Shown piece by piece: positions 46,200-58,320 of a stretch of 64,000 nt of DNA. Location: assembly GCA_030844895.1 (NCBI GenBank), contig CM061226.1, forward strand, positions 42,788,238-42,852,237, given 5' to 3'. The position numbers were made by a program, and so were the translations under genes. The notes below the pieces were generated by a model that was not told the DNA's origin, searched no databases, and was given only the letters and a program-made list of their open reading frames with translations. The DNA comes from Ambrosia x helenae. Taxonomy: Eukaryota; Streptophyta; Magnoliopsida; Asterales; Asteraceae. The stretch's first letter is position 1. The number at the start of each line of letters is the position of its first letter.

Positions 46200-49101
46200 C
46201 ATTAGGAATATCCCGAACAGGTCGTGACCATCGGAAGAAACCTATCTCCAGAATGCAAGCGACACTTGCACAGATTCTTTCGTAAGAATTTAGACGTTTC
46301 CGCATGGACTCCACAAGATATGACCGGGATCCCGCTGCATATTGTGGAGCATCATCTGAACGTGAACCTTTTCATTTTCCGGTAGTACAAAAGAGAAGGT
46401 TCTTGGCACCCGACGGCAACATTGCAATGATGATGAGGTCAAAGCTTTGGAAGAAGCTGGAATCATGAGGGAAGTGCAATATCCAAGTTGGGTGGCTAAT
46501 CCAGTAATGGTGGAAAATGCAAATGGATCTTGGAGAATATGTGTGGATTATCGAGATCTCAATAAGGCTTGCCCAAGGATCCATATCCGCTACCAGAGAC
46601 TGATGAGAAGGTGGATTCGGTGGCTAGTTTCCGCCTCAAATGCTTCCTTGATGCATATAAGGGGTACCATCAAATCCAGATGGCTCGGCAAGTTGTAGAG
46701 AAAACAGCCTTCCATACTAGCCAAGGGTTGTTCTGTTACCGCAAAATACCCTTTGGCCTAAAAAAATGCATGGGCTACCTATTAGAGAATAGAGACTGAT
46801 CGACAAAGTGTTCAAAGATCAGATCGGAAGGAATATGGAGGCTTATGTGGATGATTTGGTCATCAAGAGCCAAGATGAAACATCACTTTTATAGGACATA
46901 ACGGAAACCTGCGACAATCTCAGAAGGGTAAACATGAAGTTGAACCCATCCAAGTGTTTCTTCGGAATGGAAGAAGGTCGATTTTTGGGGCATGTGGTGG
47001 CAAAAAGGGAAATTCGTGCAAATTCTGACAAAGTGGCTGCCATACAAAAAATGAAGTCACCCCGGACATTGCAAGAAGTACAGAGCCTAAACGGACGATC
47101 GGGGGCCCTCAATCGATTTATCTCCAAACTTGCTGAGCGGTCTTTACCATTATTTACGACCCTTAAGAATTGTTTTCAAAAGTCCGACTTCCGATGGACG
47201 GACGAAGCAGAAGAAGCCTTTCAGAAAATAAAATAGCACCTAACGAAAATCCCCTCATTGACCGTACCTGAAGAACAGGAAACACTCTTTATATACTTGG
47301 CAATCAGAAAGGAAGCTATTAGCAGCGTTTTATGTGCTAATCGACCAAAAGGTTTTGCACCAATCTTCTTTGTAAGCTGATGCTTGTTGGATGCCGAGAC
47401 CCGGTATTTGATGATTGAGAAGTTGGCTTTGGCTTTTATTCATACGGCCCGGAGGCTCAGAAGATATTTTTTAAGCACACCCGATAGTGGTCCTTACCAA
47501 TTCATCCTTAAGGGAAATAATGACGCGACCGGAAACGACCGGACGCTTAACTAAATGGGTCATTGAGTTGGGAACCTTTGGGATTGAATACAAGCCTCGA
47601 GTTGCAATCAAAGGGCAAGTGTTGGCAGATTTTTTGATGGAAAATAGTAATCATGAAGAAGATCCGATGATAATAGACTCACCCAAGGACCACGAAGGTG
47701 AAGGATCGGGGACGTATGATGGCAGGGCCTTGTATATGGATGGGGCTTCCAGACGGGAAGGGTCCGGAACAGGTCTTATCTTAGTTGACCCTACAGGTGT
47801 GGAGTCTAAATATGCTCTACATTTAAACTTTGAATGCACCAACAATGTGGCCGAATACGAGGCTTTAATTGCTGGACTACAGATTGTGCGGCAGATGGGC
47901 ATAAAAGAACTCAAAGCTTTCGTCGATTCCCAGCTGGTGGTCAACCAAGTTAATGATGACTTCGAAGCCAAATATCCGGTCTTGAAGCAATACATGCGAC
48001 TTGTGAAAGGGTTGAAAGCAGGGTTTGACTGGTGTGAGATAACAAAAATACCATAAGGAAAGAATAAGGGTGTCGATGCCTTGAGTAAGATGGCTTCCTT
48101 GGCCTTTTCACATCTTACCATGAAGGTGATGGTTGAAGTAGTAAATGAACCCTCTGTTGCAAGTCTGCCGATGGGAGAAGTGTTGATTGTCACGAAAGAA
48201 GGAGATTGGAGGAAACCCTTCGTAGATATTCTTGAAGGAAGGAATCCAGAAGGGATTGAAGACTTCAAACAATGACAAGAGAGTATCCGGATATACGAGC
48301 TGGATGAAAGAAACCTGGTTAAAAAGGGTATCTCTGTCCGTCACAACAGTGTATAAGCTAAGAAGAAGGTATTAAAATAATGAAAGAAATTCATCAAGGT
48401 ATCTGTGGAGCATACGCCAGTTCAAGGGCCTTGGTTACCTGAGCAATTCACCTTGGATATTATTGGCCCGCCATGCGGATGGACGCGTCTGATGTAGCTA
48501 CCATGTGAAATGTATGTCAAATACATGCTACGGTGCCTCGTTTGCCCAAACACGACTTGGTGCCCATCTCTTCCCCGTGGCCTTTCTATCAGTGGGGAAT
48601 AGATATGTTAGGACCTTTTCCGAAAACAAAAGGTGGAATTCAATACCTCCTGGTGGCAGTGGACTACTTCTCAAAATGGGTGGAAGGGAAGCCTATGGCT
48701 TCCATAACAGGGCATCAGTTTATAAGCTTCGTATGGGAATAGATAGTTTGCAGGTTTGGCTTACCAGGAAAGTTTATCACGGACAATGGAGCTCAGTTTG
48801 CAGAAAACCCTTTTCGGAAGTGATGTGAAAATATTGGTATCAAACAAGTGTTCGCATCGGTGGCCCACCCGCAAGCTAATGGTCAGGTGGAGAGAATGAA
48901 CCAAAGCATTCTTTCCGGAATCAAGTCACGACTCGAAAAACATGGAAATGGGTGGTTGACTGAACTTCCTAGTGTAATATGGGCCCACCAAACCACCGAG
49001 AAAAGAAGCACTATAAGGACCCTATTCAGTTTGTTGTATGGATCCGAAGCAGTAGTACCCGCGAAAGTTTACATACCCACAAAAGAATCATCATCACAAG
49101 T
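46200..49101 (+). pseudogene. Tat RT-RNase H-integrase, copy 2 of the tandem duplication
   Basis: Collinear with copy 1 at an offset of about 2.9 kb, joined to it by ten bases (TTACATACCC) that also occur just upstream. Sampled stretches differ by about 1%. It keeps AYVDDLVIKS in RT. New damage includes a TAA in KIP-GKNKG (about 48054), TGA after GIEDFKQ and TAG after FVWE. The shared older stops show that the parent block was already dead when duplicated. Only this copy continues into the integrase C-terminus. Confidence 0.88.
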
Positions 49102-49440
49102 GAAGAAGGTAATGATGAAAGGTTACTCGGCAACATGGACAATTTGGAGGAGTACCGCATGTTAACAAAGCTTCGGGAAGCAAACTACAAACAAACAATG
49201 CGAAAGCATTATGACTCGAAAGTTAAGACTCTCAGCCTTCTACCAGGTGACTTGGTGCTCTAGAATAATGAAGCCAGTCGGAAGGAAAAAGGGGGGAAGC
49301 TAGGTCCCAACTGGGAGGGGCCGTATCAAGTTACGGAAGTTCATGAGAAGGGATCGTGCAAGCTAGCTAGCTACTCTTGAAGGGAAGTTCGTACCAAGAC
49401 ATTGGAATGTGGCTCAACTAAAAAAGTACTTTGTGTAGGA
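49102..49440 (+). pseudogene. Tat integrase C-terminal end
   Basis: Follows copy 2: LREANYKQTMRKHYDSKVKT and LLPGDLVL in one frame, then a TAG, then GGKLGPNWEGPYQVTEVHEK, a typical GPY-like end module. A frameshift comes before VPRHWNVAQLKKYF-like text. The coding part of pol ends here. Confidence 0.75.
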
Positions 49441-49854
49441 AAAGGCAATGTAAAAATCTGAATAATACTGATTGTTAGCATGATGTACCAATGATCTAAT
49501 TAATAAAAGACAATCCTTTTGGAACCACTCGAAAGTGTTATATAACTCACAATATGGATGAGCAATGGCTAAACGCCCTTTAATCTTTTAAATCCCAAAA
49601 CGATCTGGTCGCTAGGGTCAACACCTTCGAATCTGCTGATTTAACTAAAAGAACTAGTTTAATAAGAGGGGTGGTCCCTTAGAATCAACCAAACACAAAA
49701 ATAGGAAACATAAAGTAGCATGAGTGGCTCATTCATATACCGCATTATATCGTCGTCGGACGATCAAAATACATGAAATAAAGTTAAGTATCAACATATA
49801 GGCCCAAAAAAAACTAAGTATCAAATACGTCATTACATGATAAAAAAAACTTAA
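49441..49854. other. Spacer between pol and the antisense ORF of the Tat element
   Basis: About 400 bp, AT-rich, with no ORF or motif recognised. It lies between the convergent ends of pol (plus) and the antisense gene (minus), and so may hold the terminator for the antisense transcript. Confidence 0.4.
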
Positions 49855-51115
49855 ACGGTTTCCGATGGGTTGGTAGAAGAGAGTAGACCAGACGGCTCCA
49901 TAGACTGAATATCTTCAAAAGACTTGCCTCATAAACCCTTGAAGCTTTCGATGAAGGGGTAGGACGTTTGCTCCCAAGCTTTTACACCATCTTCATACAA
50001 CTCATTAGGCTTTTCATCGTAACCGGTAACCTCTTTCACCAGCTAGCCCGTCTTGCAACCTTCATACCCAGCAAGAACTCCGTCATGAAAGGCTGAATTC
50101 CACAGTAGAGATTCCATATCACCAAGGGGCTGCGAAAACTCAACAAATTTAAAAGGTTTGCCAATCACAGCCGGAATGCCTTCGGAAACAATACGGTCTT
50201 TCTTGAATTCGGCTTCATTGACAAATTTCTTCAACTGCTCCATAACTTTCTCCCCCTCTTCTAATGCCTTGTCCTAGTTTGTCTTCACTTCTTTCCAAGA
50301 AGCTTTCTCCTCAGCAAACTTTACGGACTGCTCCTTTAAGGTTAAAGACAAAGCATTGAAAACTTGAGCTTCTTTAAAAGGTCATCCCTCTCTGAAGCAT
50401 GTTTAGCGGCCAAGTCTTCCACAGCCTTATGATGGCCTTCTTTCAAGGATTTCAACTCTTTCTCATGAGTTACTTTAAGTTCCCTGAGGGCCCGGATGGC
50501 CTCCCTACCTTTCTTCACACTCGACCGATCTCCTCTCCTTAGCTTCTGAATGCGGTTGTTAGCTTTCTTTAGGTCTTCCACAAGACCCTTAATCTTCAAG
50601 CGGTGCTTTCTTTCCAAAGCTTCCTTCTGATGGTAACACAGAACCAATTCTGAAACTGAGTTTAAACACCGGACGACCGAAACGCTTGCCCCTTCGGCTG
50701 AAAACTTTTCTTTTTGATCCCTTTGACGTGAGAGCTCGCCCGGAGGGACAACATGATGCAGGATCTGAAAGCAAACCGTAGGATCCTTAAGGGTGTCACC
50801 ATTCTTTACCTTCCACGAAGGCATGTATGGGTCATCAACGGCGTAAGAAACGTCCTCACTCAGATTTCCCAAGGAATTTCCCTCTTCTCCCTCAACCGTA
50901 GACTTTTTACCAGATACTTCCTCCTCGAAACCCACCGGCTCCGGCTCAACATCCCTTTTCTTGTGTTTCTTTGAACTCTTATGAGGAGATGGACTCTTGG
51001 AAGGATGGGCTTCCATGCTGATGACCACATCCCGAGGGGAAGAATCCTGAGGGGCTGATAAAGCATGACTAGGGATCGAAGAATGCACGGGAGATGGTTC
51101 AGCTGTCTCTTTCAA
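49855..51115 (-). pseudogene. Antisense ORF of the Tat element, 3' half (coiled-coil protein)
   Basis: A minus-strand frame of 257 codons (51115-50342) begins with a Ser/Pro-rich stretch and a basic patch SSKKHKKR. Then come VDDPYMPSWKVKNGDTLKDP and a long charged heptad-like region (about residues 160-250) that should form a coiled coil. After a frame change it continues at 50243-50043 (FVNEAEFKKDRIVSEGIPAV) and ends near 49860. Antisense ORFs at this position are known in Tat elements and are often related to the putative gypsy-type transposase family (PF04195). Function unknown. Confidence 0.7.
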
Positions 51116-51419
51116 GTTCCCTACCCGGTGGCCTGAACCCTCTTGTTCGGCATCATCATCAGTATGCTCTAGATGTGATCTTGATTGAGGATTTCATCTT
51201 CTTTTTCCTTACTAACAATGTTGTATGTCACATCATGAGTGTGAGTCAGCACATCGTCTTCATTCTCATTTAACGGTCGGGAAGTCAGTTTCATCCCCTT
51301 GCCCTTCCGCTTAACAAATTGCAACAAACTCATCTCTACACAAGAAAAACAACAAAGTAAAACATAAGTACATAATATGGAACATGGAGGTATGGTAACG
51401 AAATAGCCGTACCCTTATT

Positions 51420-52140
51420 GCCCTTCATTATAATGGGCTATGCTCGCTCATACGACCATCTACGACTCAACCCCACTAACACAAGGATGATCTCCGGATA
51501 GATCTGGAGAGGAGTAGGGTTAGCAATCAAGTTGTCATATAACTCACCATCATAGGTATCGTCTGAATTCTTAGGATTCAAAACCTCTTTGGATTCTCGC
51601 TAATGCGTCTTAAAAGGCACTATGTCATTCCGGATCCAGAAAAAACGATACTTCTAGTTCTTAAGACCAATATAGGTACCAGAAAGCATGGACTCTTTCT
51701 TGCCCTCCAACTTTGATTCTGACTTTTCGGCAATAGTAAACCAATCACCATGGGTGGTTAGTTGGAAAAATTGTCGAAACAAGCCTAAAGTAGGAACTCC
51801 ACCCAAGGCACGCAAACTACTTCAAAGTGGTTTATTTTCATAGCTCCTATGGGATTTAGTTGGCGAATATCTAACTTATACTCTTGAAGGAACTCAAGAA
51901 AAAACACCGAAAGAGGAAGACGGAGGCTAGAAAAATCAAAGTGCCTAGTATAAAAGCCAACACAGTCATTCGGACAGTCCGTAACCCAGTCACTAGGCTT
52001 AGGAACTATGGGTTTATAAACATCCATATCAAAGTATTTACTACAGAAGGATGTAAGGGTTGGTTCGGAGACCTTAAACGTATGGACACACATATCACGC
52101 TTCCCTACCATAATGAAAAAGATAGAAAGATTCAAAGGGC
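51420..52140 (-). pseudogene. Antisense ORF of the Tat element, 5' half (gypsy-type transposase-like domain)
   Basis: Minus-strand reading from about 52112 gives FKVSEPTLTSFCSKYFDMD, then RLPLSVFFLEFLQEYKLDI and QLNPIGAMKINHFEVVC. This is the characteristic start of the plant putative gypsy-type transposase domain (PF04195-like). A frameshift near 51800 leads to LFRQFFQLTTHGDWFTIAEK and GTYIGLK. Stops follow toward 51600. The region 51116-51420 between the two halves may contain an intron or further damage. Confidence 0.7.
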
Positions 52141-52409
52141 GAACCTGAGAGAAATGGACTGGCCGATGGTTGCTTTGAGATCGAAGGGTAATATAAACAA
52201 GAGTGAATAGTCTAAGAGGACCCCCCCCCCTTTGCTTTTATAGGGGAAAAGAAGACAAACGGTCGTATCAAGTGGTCATGTCAATGCGTACGAACCGTCA
52301 GCGCGACAGCCAATCGTTGTTTGACACGTGCCGCCTTGAGCAGAGAAAAACATTTAAAAAAATCAAAGGAAAGTCCATCGGTCATCGACCATCCGATGAG
52401 TCATGGACT

Positions 52410-52422
52410 AGGGGGTGGGGAC
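52410..52422 (+). other. Polypurine tract of the Tat element
   Basis: AGGGGGTGGGGA lies immediately before the 3' LTR start TGATGACGTAGG. It primes plus-strand DNA synthesis. Confidence 0.9.
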
Positions 52423-52955
52423 TGATGACGTAGGACCTTGTCTGGACGGATGCACCCAAACTGATCGGAAAATTAGAACATTTTAAATATAAGGAAAAGG
52501 CCTTGGAACGGACTAGTTATTGACCGAACGATGACTTACGTTCGGAAGGATGAAAAGAAAGAATAAACAAAAGATAATGAATAAAACAAAAGGACAAAGA
52601 TTAAGACGTAAGGACTAAAAAGATGTGACTTCAGTCCAATAGATATAGCCGAAAAGACAGATACTGGTACGGAAGAACCTATGGGCAATAAGGAAAGGCG
52701 GCTATGATCCAATAGGCATAACTGAAACATAATAACTTAATATAGAAGCCATACCCAAATTGGCCAGAACAATAACACAGTCATTGTTCCAGCCGCAATC
52801 ATGATGACATGCAATTAATGCAGAAGCATTCAAAGCCACTACAAATACCGACCTTAGTCGGTTGGTGGACGACACAACTACCAGCATTAACTTCCTTCGG
52901 AACTTACTCCCCTCCAAAGGAAATCCTTCATCCTAGCACTTTCTATACCTCAACA
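52423..52955 (+). repeat. 3' LTR of the Tat element (533 bp)
   Basis: Collinear with the 5' LTR, ending CTCAACA before TSD GAACC. It differs at roughly 35-40 positions from the 5' copy. Confidence 0.92.
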
Positions 52956-53898
52956 GAACCTACCATCAAAATCTTAAGTCATCAAAATCTAGATCCTATT
53001 CCTGTTAAGGTTGAATCCAAGCATAACAGGTCCCAACTTGTTCGATTAAGAGGCGATTGTGGGTTAATTGAACAAACCCATGTGGTAGTGGCATATGGTG
53101 CGGTCGTTTCTCCCTCCATTAAAAACTCTCGTCATCAACAAAACTAGGTACATGGTCATCGGAGGAAGGATGGAAAATTAACAGTATGATTAGAGTTGTA
53201 TGAGGTGTTTGCCGGAGGGTGGTCGGAAGATTAACAACTCTCCTCGTCGCTGTTCCTTACTGAAGACGCTCCAAACCTTCTCCGTCTTCATCTCCGATTA
53301 CTTCTCGTCAACCAACCAACAAACCCACAATCTACAATCACTCTCCCCTGTTACGCCAACAAACCACCACCATCTTCCTCCCTGCCCAAATCCGTAACCT
53401 CATCCTCAATGACGACCAACCCTCGAATCCTTATACCTCTTGTACATATACACCCACCTATATGTATAAGAAAACGGGAGAGAATGAGAGAAACTAAGCT
53501 GTTGATAGCAGGATCTTAGGTCTATAACTATTGAAATTAAGTGGAGAAAGTAGAGTTGTGGTTGTGGGGGTGGAGGTTAACGAGAATGGTAGTGGTTGGT
53601 GTGGGATGGCTGGTGGTGGCGATGGCAGGTGGTGGGTGGCGGTGCAGGTAAGTGAGGAGGGAGAGAGGGGTGAAAAAGAAAGGGGTGTGTATGTATATAT
53701 AAATTTTTGTTTTAATATTAAAATAGGTAAAAACACCAATTTACCCTATACATAACTGTTAAAATTAACTTGGTTAGGACCAAAGGACATACCGTGTAAG
53801 ATTGGGAAACATAAAGCACATAACTCATCAATTTCAAACGCAAAAGGCATGCATTGAGATATAGTATAAACATAAAGGACAAAACTTGTAATTCAGTC

Positions 53899-54509
53899 TT
53901 ATTATTATTTAGTATATTTTGATCAAAGCTGATGGATAAAATGACAAGAGACACTACATTGGGTTGTTTCCCTCGATTTTGATGGGATTTTTTTAGCCCA
54001 ACTACTAACTACGGTTAAATGGAATCGGTTAAGTTATCTTGGTCAGCCAAACTAGTCAAAGTGGTTTATATGTAGCAGTTTGGGCATTTTTTTACATCTT
54101 TGAAAGTTAAGTAAAATAAATGGTAGGTTTAAACAATGAATTTATCTTTTGAAGTAAATACTGAAAAAGAAAAGACTATACTGCTAAAATGGCCCTTGAG
54201 GTTTGCCCAATATGCCACTTTAGGCAGAATTTTTTTTATCACTGGAAACCCAGTGGTTTCCATATGGTGCCAATTTAATTCATTTTTTAAACGACGTTAA
54301 AAACTAAATTAACCTCAGGGGCAAAATGGTCTTTTCATGTTAGAAGTTTTAAAACCCCTCTTTTAACCCCTTGTCCTTCGTCTTTCCTCGGAAGACTTTA
54401 CCCTCTTCTTCCTTACTTGAAAAAAAAAATCTAATCCCCAAATCCACAACAACAACAACAACAACAACGACGACGACAACAACAACAACGACAACAACAA
54501 CAACAAATC
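53899..54509. other. Intergenic DNA with an (AAC)n microsatellite
   Basis: No gene found. The stretch 54185-54345 (AAAATGGCCCTTGAGG ... CTCAGGGGCAAAATGG) has short inverted ends and may be a small decayed TIR element. (CAA)n with CGA variants occupies about 54449-54507 and abuts the LTR fragment that follows. The poly-Thr and poly-Leu ORFs are shadows of this repeat. Confidence 0.6.
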
Positions 54510-55762
54510 ACAGCAGTCAACTATCATTAACATATTCTCACAAAACACTACCAATTTTATCCCGAAATCAGTCCGTTTTACAAGTTACCCGAAATGGCAA
54601 ATTATGGAGATGTCACATCAAACGCATGCAATCTTTACCCAATTAGGAAACTTTCTGAAATCAATCAATAATCAAATTAATATACTCAGATTATCATAAA
54701 CAAGAAACCCCTAATCATATCCTTATCACTATCATCATGAACAAGCCCTAGATCTAACCCAAAATCCCAAAAATGAGCAGAACATCATCAATAATCAATT
54801 GTAACCTATCTCAATCATAAATCATCATCAATAACAGTCCTAGATCATTGTTATAACATCTATACAGCAATCAATCATCAAACAATACATAACACCACAT
54901 AAAACACCATTAACACATGTTAATTTGTATGAAAACTAATTGTTTATGAATAGGTTTTGTTTAGAAAGATGTTAGGAAGGTTTTTATCCATGAAAACGTG
55001 TTTGAATCAGATCTGGACTCTTGGGGTTTAATGAAAACGAATCAAAATGCTTTAAAAAGGATTTAGGATGAAGAACACACCTTAGATCTTTGATTAAAAG
55101 ATGTTTGTAGGTTAGATTATGGAAAACAAGAGCAAAAACTCCTTCCCCAATAATTAAAGTTGCTAGAGAGTGTTTAGAGACGTTTAGGGTTTGTGAAATG
55201 GTGAAAAATGACAAAGTGTGGTATTTATACCTAGTCCACATTCGCCCCCTGAACAGGGTCGAAGGTATCCACATTCGACCTCATACAGGTCAAATGAACC
55301 TTATGTTATTTTCCTATCCCGGGTTCGCCCCCACGCTATGGGTCGAACCCAAGTTCGCCCCCATGCTATGGGTCGAACCAAGACCCATGTGTTCTAGGTT
55401 TTCCAGTTTTGTCGTTTTAAACACATCCTAACACATGAACATGCAATCCTAACCTATGTTTAACATATATAAGCATGGATAATCATCTACACATCGTTTA
55501 AACACGTATTTGCATATAATCCACCACATAGGACTCCATCTACGCATAACACTTATTCTAGTTTATGTAATTCACCAACAACGGGACTCGTAACGTGTAT
55601 GTGTGTGACTAACCCAAATGATCCTCCAAATCATTGAACCCTGGACAATACAGACTGTGTTCCGACTCAACTAACCCCGTCAAGTATGTTTAATAAACGT
55701 TTCTCGCTAAGGTAGACTTTATGTGTTTATAAAATGTTGACCTAAACATGCCGGGTGTCACA
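54510..55762 (-). repeat. U3-side half of an element-2-type LTR, minus orientation
   Basis: On the minus strand it starts TGTGACACCCGGCA at 55762 next to a PPT and is homologous to 29591-28300 of element 2, though clearly more diverged. It retains TATAAATA (55229-55222) and an upstream GGTCGAA/GGGCGAA array (55241-55380). The homology stops at ACAGCAGTCAA (about 54510) against the microsatellite, so about half the LTR is missing. Confidence 0.8.
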
Positions 55763-56582
55763 TCATCCCCCGTTGAAAGAATTTTCGTCCCAAAAATTTC
55801 CCGAAGTCAAAGAGAATGAAGCTATAAAAAGAAAAAAATTTCCAGGCCGTCACATCATCCCCCTGTTGAAAGGAATCTCGTCCCGAGATTCACTCTTCAA
55901 TAGTAATGATTGTCGACCTAACCCAAGTAACGTTTCTCAGAATGCAAACGAAATGAAAATCACGAACGAATGAAGATAACAACAGATACTCCATGTCGGG
56001 GAACCGCCCTCCCCGAGGTGATTACGAAGCAATGAATCCTCCTGATCGAAGGCCTACTAGAGACTACTGTGATCGGTATAAATGACACACCGGTACCGTC
56101 CAAGTAGCATCTCCAAAGGACCCACATCAGACCCATGAATGCAAAATGATGACCAAGTACCAGACTGAATGCACATGATGAATACGAAACGCTAAACAAT
56201 GTGAATGAGAATGAATACGAGTATAACGAGAATCAAGAAAAGAATACTCACGAGTAACAGTATCAGGATCCTCCCTGTTCTCCCTAGCACCAATGAATTA
56301 AACATGAGCCGGAGCAGTTCGACCGCCATCCTCACCTTGTTTCAGCTTAGGACAATCCCGCTTAAAGTGCCCAGTATCCCCACAGTGATAACGTCCCTGC
56401 CTCCCTGAGGAGCAGTAGCAGTGGTAGTAGCAGTAGTGGCCTGTGCCGGTTGTAGCTGAAGAGTAGTCCTACAATCCTTAGCATGATGACCAAAATGCTG
56501 GCACCCACGACAGCGAGACTTCTCACAATCACCTGTATGACGAAACTCACAATCACTAGTATAACCCCCAGACCTCTGCTCG
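55763..56582 (-). pseudogene. Internal remnant: duplicated PPT and gag zinc-knuckle fragment
   Basis: Beside the LTR the minus strand has CTTTCAACGGGGGATGA, with a second copy 92 bp inside (55849-55873), the same twin arrangement as in element 2. Further in (about 56560-56360) a frame encodes CRGCQHFGHHAKDC, a CCHC knuckle of the gag type, followed by a Gln/Ala/Thr-rich linker. All of pol is deleted between the PPT and gag. Confidence 0.7.
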
Positions 56583-57782
56583 GATAAGACCTTGTATATG
56601 CGATTTTTGATGCAAACTAAGTGCTTTATGCTTGAAACTTATGTGTTAACCTTATATGCATGACTAATTGATGTAATAGGTCACCAACTGGATGTTGGGT
56701 CTGTCTGGTATGCCCGGTTAACGTTTAAACGCACTTTTTAACACACGTAGTCAAGATCTGGACAATCGGGGACTAGTTAACCTTGGGTTAGTAGTCAATA
56801 CACTTATTCAAACTCATTGATAGGTTGTCACTAAGTTGGGTCATCATACACATGTTGGAATTCTAAGTATCTGAAGGCGCACTCTAAGGTGAGTTTCACG
56901 GCCCCACTCTATTACTGGTTTTACATTTTCGGGGGAGAAAACATGTTGTATTCTTTAAACGTGTGTCAACTATGTTTTCATAAAAGGCGTGTCAACTATG
57001 TTTTCATGAAAGGTGTGTCAACTATGTTTTGGTATTCGCGAATTCATTGGGTTTTGGAGTATTCATTATGTTTTCGAGTATTCATTATGTTTTGGAGTAT
57101 TCATTATATTACTATGTGATCTTTGGAAGTCCCGGGGAGAACCATGAATGTGCGGGGATGCACAACGGGGGAAATGTGGATAAATCTATTTAGGCGTGAC
57201 TGGCCCTACTCGTCGACTGGAGGTCGGACGGGTGCATGTTGTCTCTTAGGTATTCAGTATTCAGTATTTAGTATGCAGTATTCAGTATTCAGTATTCATC
57301 AGGCACGTATTCAGTATTCACACTATTCGAGTCCAGTAATGGTTTTCTAATCGCAGTAGTAACAGGTATTCATATGTTTTGCATGCATGTGGTCTAGATT
57401 GACCATGGATATTCATTTGGGAGTCAGTATTCATTGGAGTCGGTATTCATTAAAAACCTGTGAACTCACCGGCATTATTTGCTGACGTTTTTAGCATGTT
57501 TGTCTCAGGTCGCTAAGGTAGCAGCTATCGTTAGGCGCATGGAGTCTCACGGCGTCTAGGAATCATAAGCGATTTTGTTAAACATTTCAGACTTTGAGTT
57601 TTACCTTTGAGTTGTAATAATATGTTATGCTTCCGCTGTGTTGGAACGGTTTTGAAACTTAATGGGCAATTTACGTTGTTTTCATATCATATAGTGTTGT
57701 TTATTGTGACCGTTGACTTGGATCCTGGTTTGTCACGCGCCTTGCGGTAAAACTCCGTAAGTGAAAATTTGAGGGTGTGACA
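56583..57782 (+). repeat. U5-side half of an element-2-type LTR, plus orientation
   Basis: Homologous to element 2's LTR from GATTTTTGAT(A/G)CAAACTAAG (28040 region) to its end, finishing GAGGGTGTGACA at 57782. No PBS follows, so this is either the outer end of a 3' LTR or a broken solo LTR. At 57248-57318 a heptamer CAGTATT/TATTCAG repeat has expanded to about nine units. Confidence 0.75.
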
Positions 57783-58320
57783 AATTTTCTAAAAGTAAAT
57801 AACTTTATTTGTTTAATTTAAAATAAAAATGTTAATTTATGGTATCCTTTTTTAATTGTTTTATAATAGTTAAAATAATTACTATTATCATTAATTACCG
57901 CTGTATTTTTCAAGTTTCCATCTACATTGTTTAACTCTATATTGATCATGATAGAGTTTAGGCCTATTCCCTGGCAGTAAAAATCATTACATTGATACTC
58001 GATTTTAAGTGAGTCCGTATCTTTTGCGTATATTTATTTTATTTATCGAACATTAATATATACATATTTCTATTGATTAAAAAATAATAATAAATTAAGT
58101 TAAATTTGAGTATTTTAAAATTTATCACATTTTTGTTTATAAAATGTATTCGGTAAAATAAATCTTTTCATCATCTAGTTAATTTAATTTTTATATCGAT
58201 CTATGTTTGTGTAAAATGTACTAATATAATTTAAAAACCATAATATTATACATTTACATTTATGAAGGATTTTTAATCCCAAATTACATATTTTTCAAAA
58301 TTACAGTTACTATTGATTCT
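57783..58320. other. AT-rich intergenic DNA
   Basis: Very AT-rich, with no ORF of note and no recognisable element end. Confidence 0.6.

Larger units (their letters stand above)
40752..52955 (+). mobile_element. Complete Tat-lineage Ty3/gypsy element with internal duplication
   Basis: A 12,204-bp element with perfect TSD GAACC (40747-40751 and 52956-52960) and LTRs of 535 and 533 bp (TGATGACGTAGG...CTCAACA). It has a PBS, gag, PR, two copies of RT-RNase H-integrase, an antisense ORF and a PPT. The RNase H and integrase wording, the second RNase H, and the antisense ORF before the 3' LTR fit the Tat/Retand group. LTR identity is about 93% by eye, so it is older than elements 1 and 2. All ORFs contain stops. 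Confidence 0.9.
40401..53898. mobile_element. MULE-like element with ~220-bp terminal inverted repeats, split by a Tat element
   Basis: The left end (40401 to about 40620) reads GACTAAATTACAAGTTTTGT...; the right end (53898 back to about 53690) reads GACTGAATTACAAGTTTTGT... in reverse complement. They stay similar through TGTCCTTT and CTTTATGTTT blocks. A 9-bp repeat TTATTATTA flanks both ends (40392-40400 and 53899-53907), the length expected for Mutator-like elements, although simple sequence weakens this. Without the nested Tat element it would be about 1.3 kb. The interior (52961-53690) has short ORFs of no known family, so it is probably non-autonomous. Confidence 0.6.

Noticed and set aside
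41356..49101. Cytosine-to-thymine decay as the source of all stops
   Set aside because: Some stops fit (CAG to TAG, TGG to TAG or TGA), but others, such as the TCA to TGA change after GIEDFKQ in copy 2, do not, so no general claim is made.
54371..54646. Poly-threonine ORF
   Set aside because: It is a translation of the (CAA)n microsatellite.
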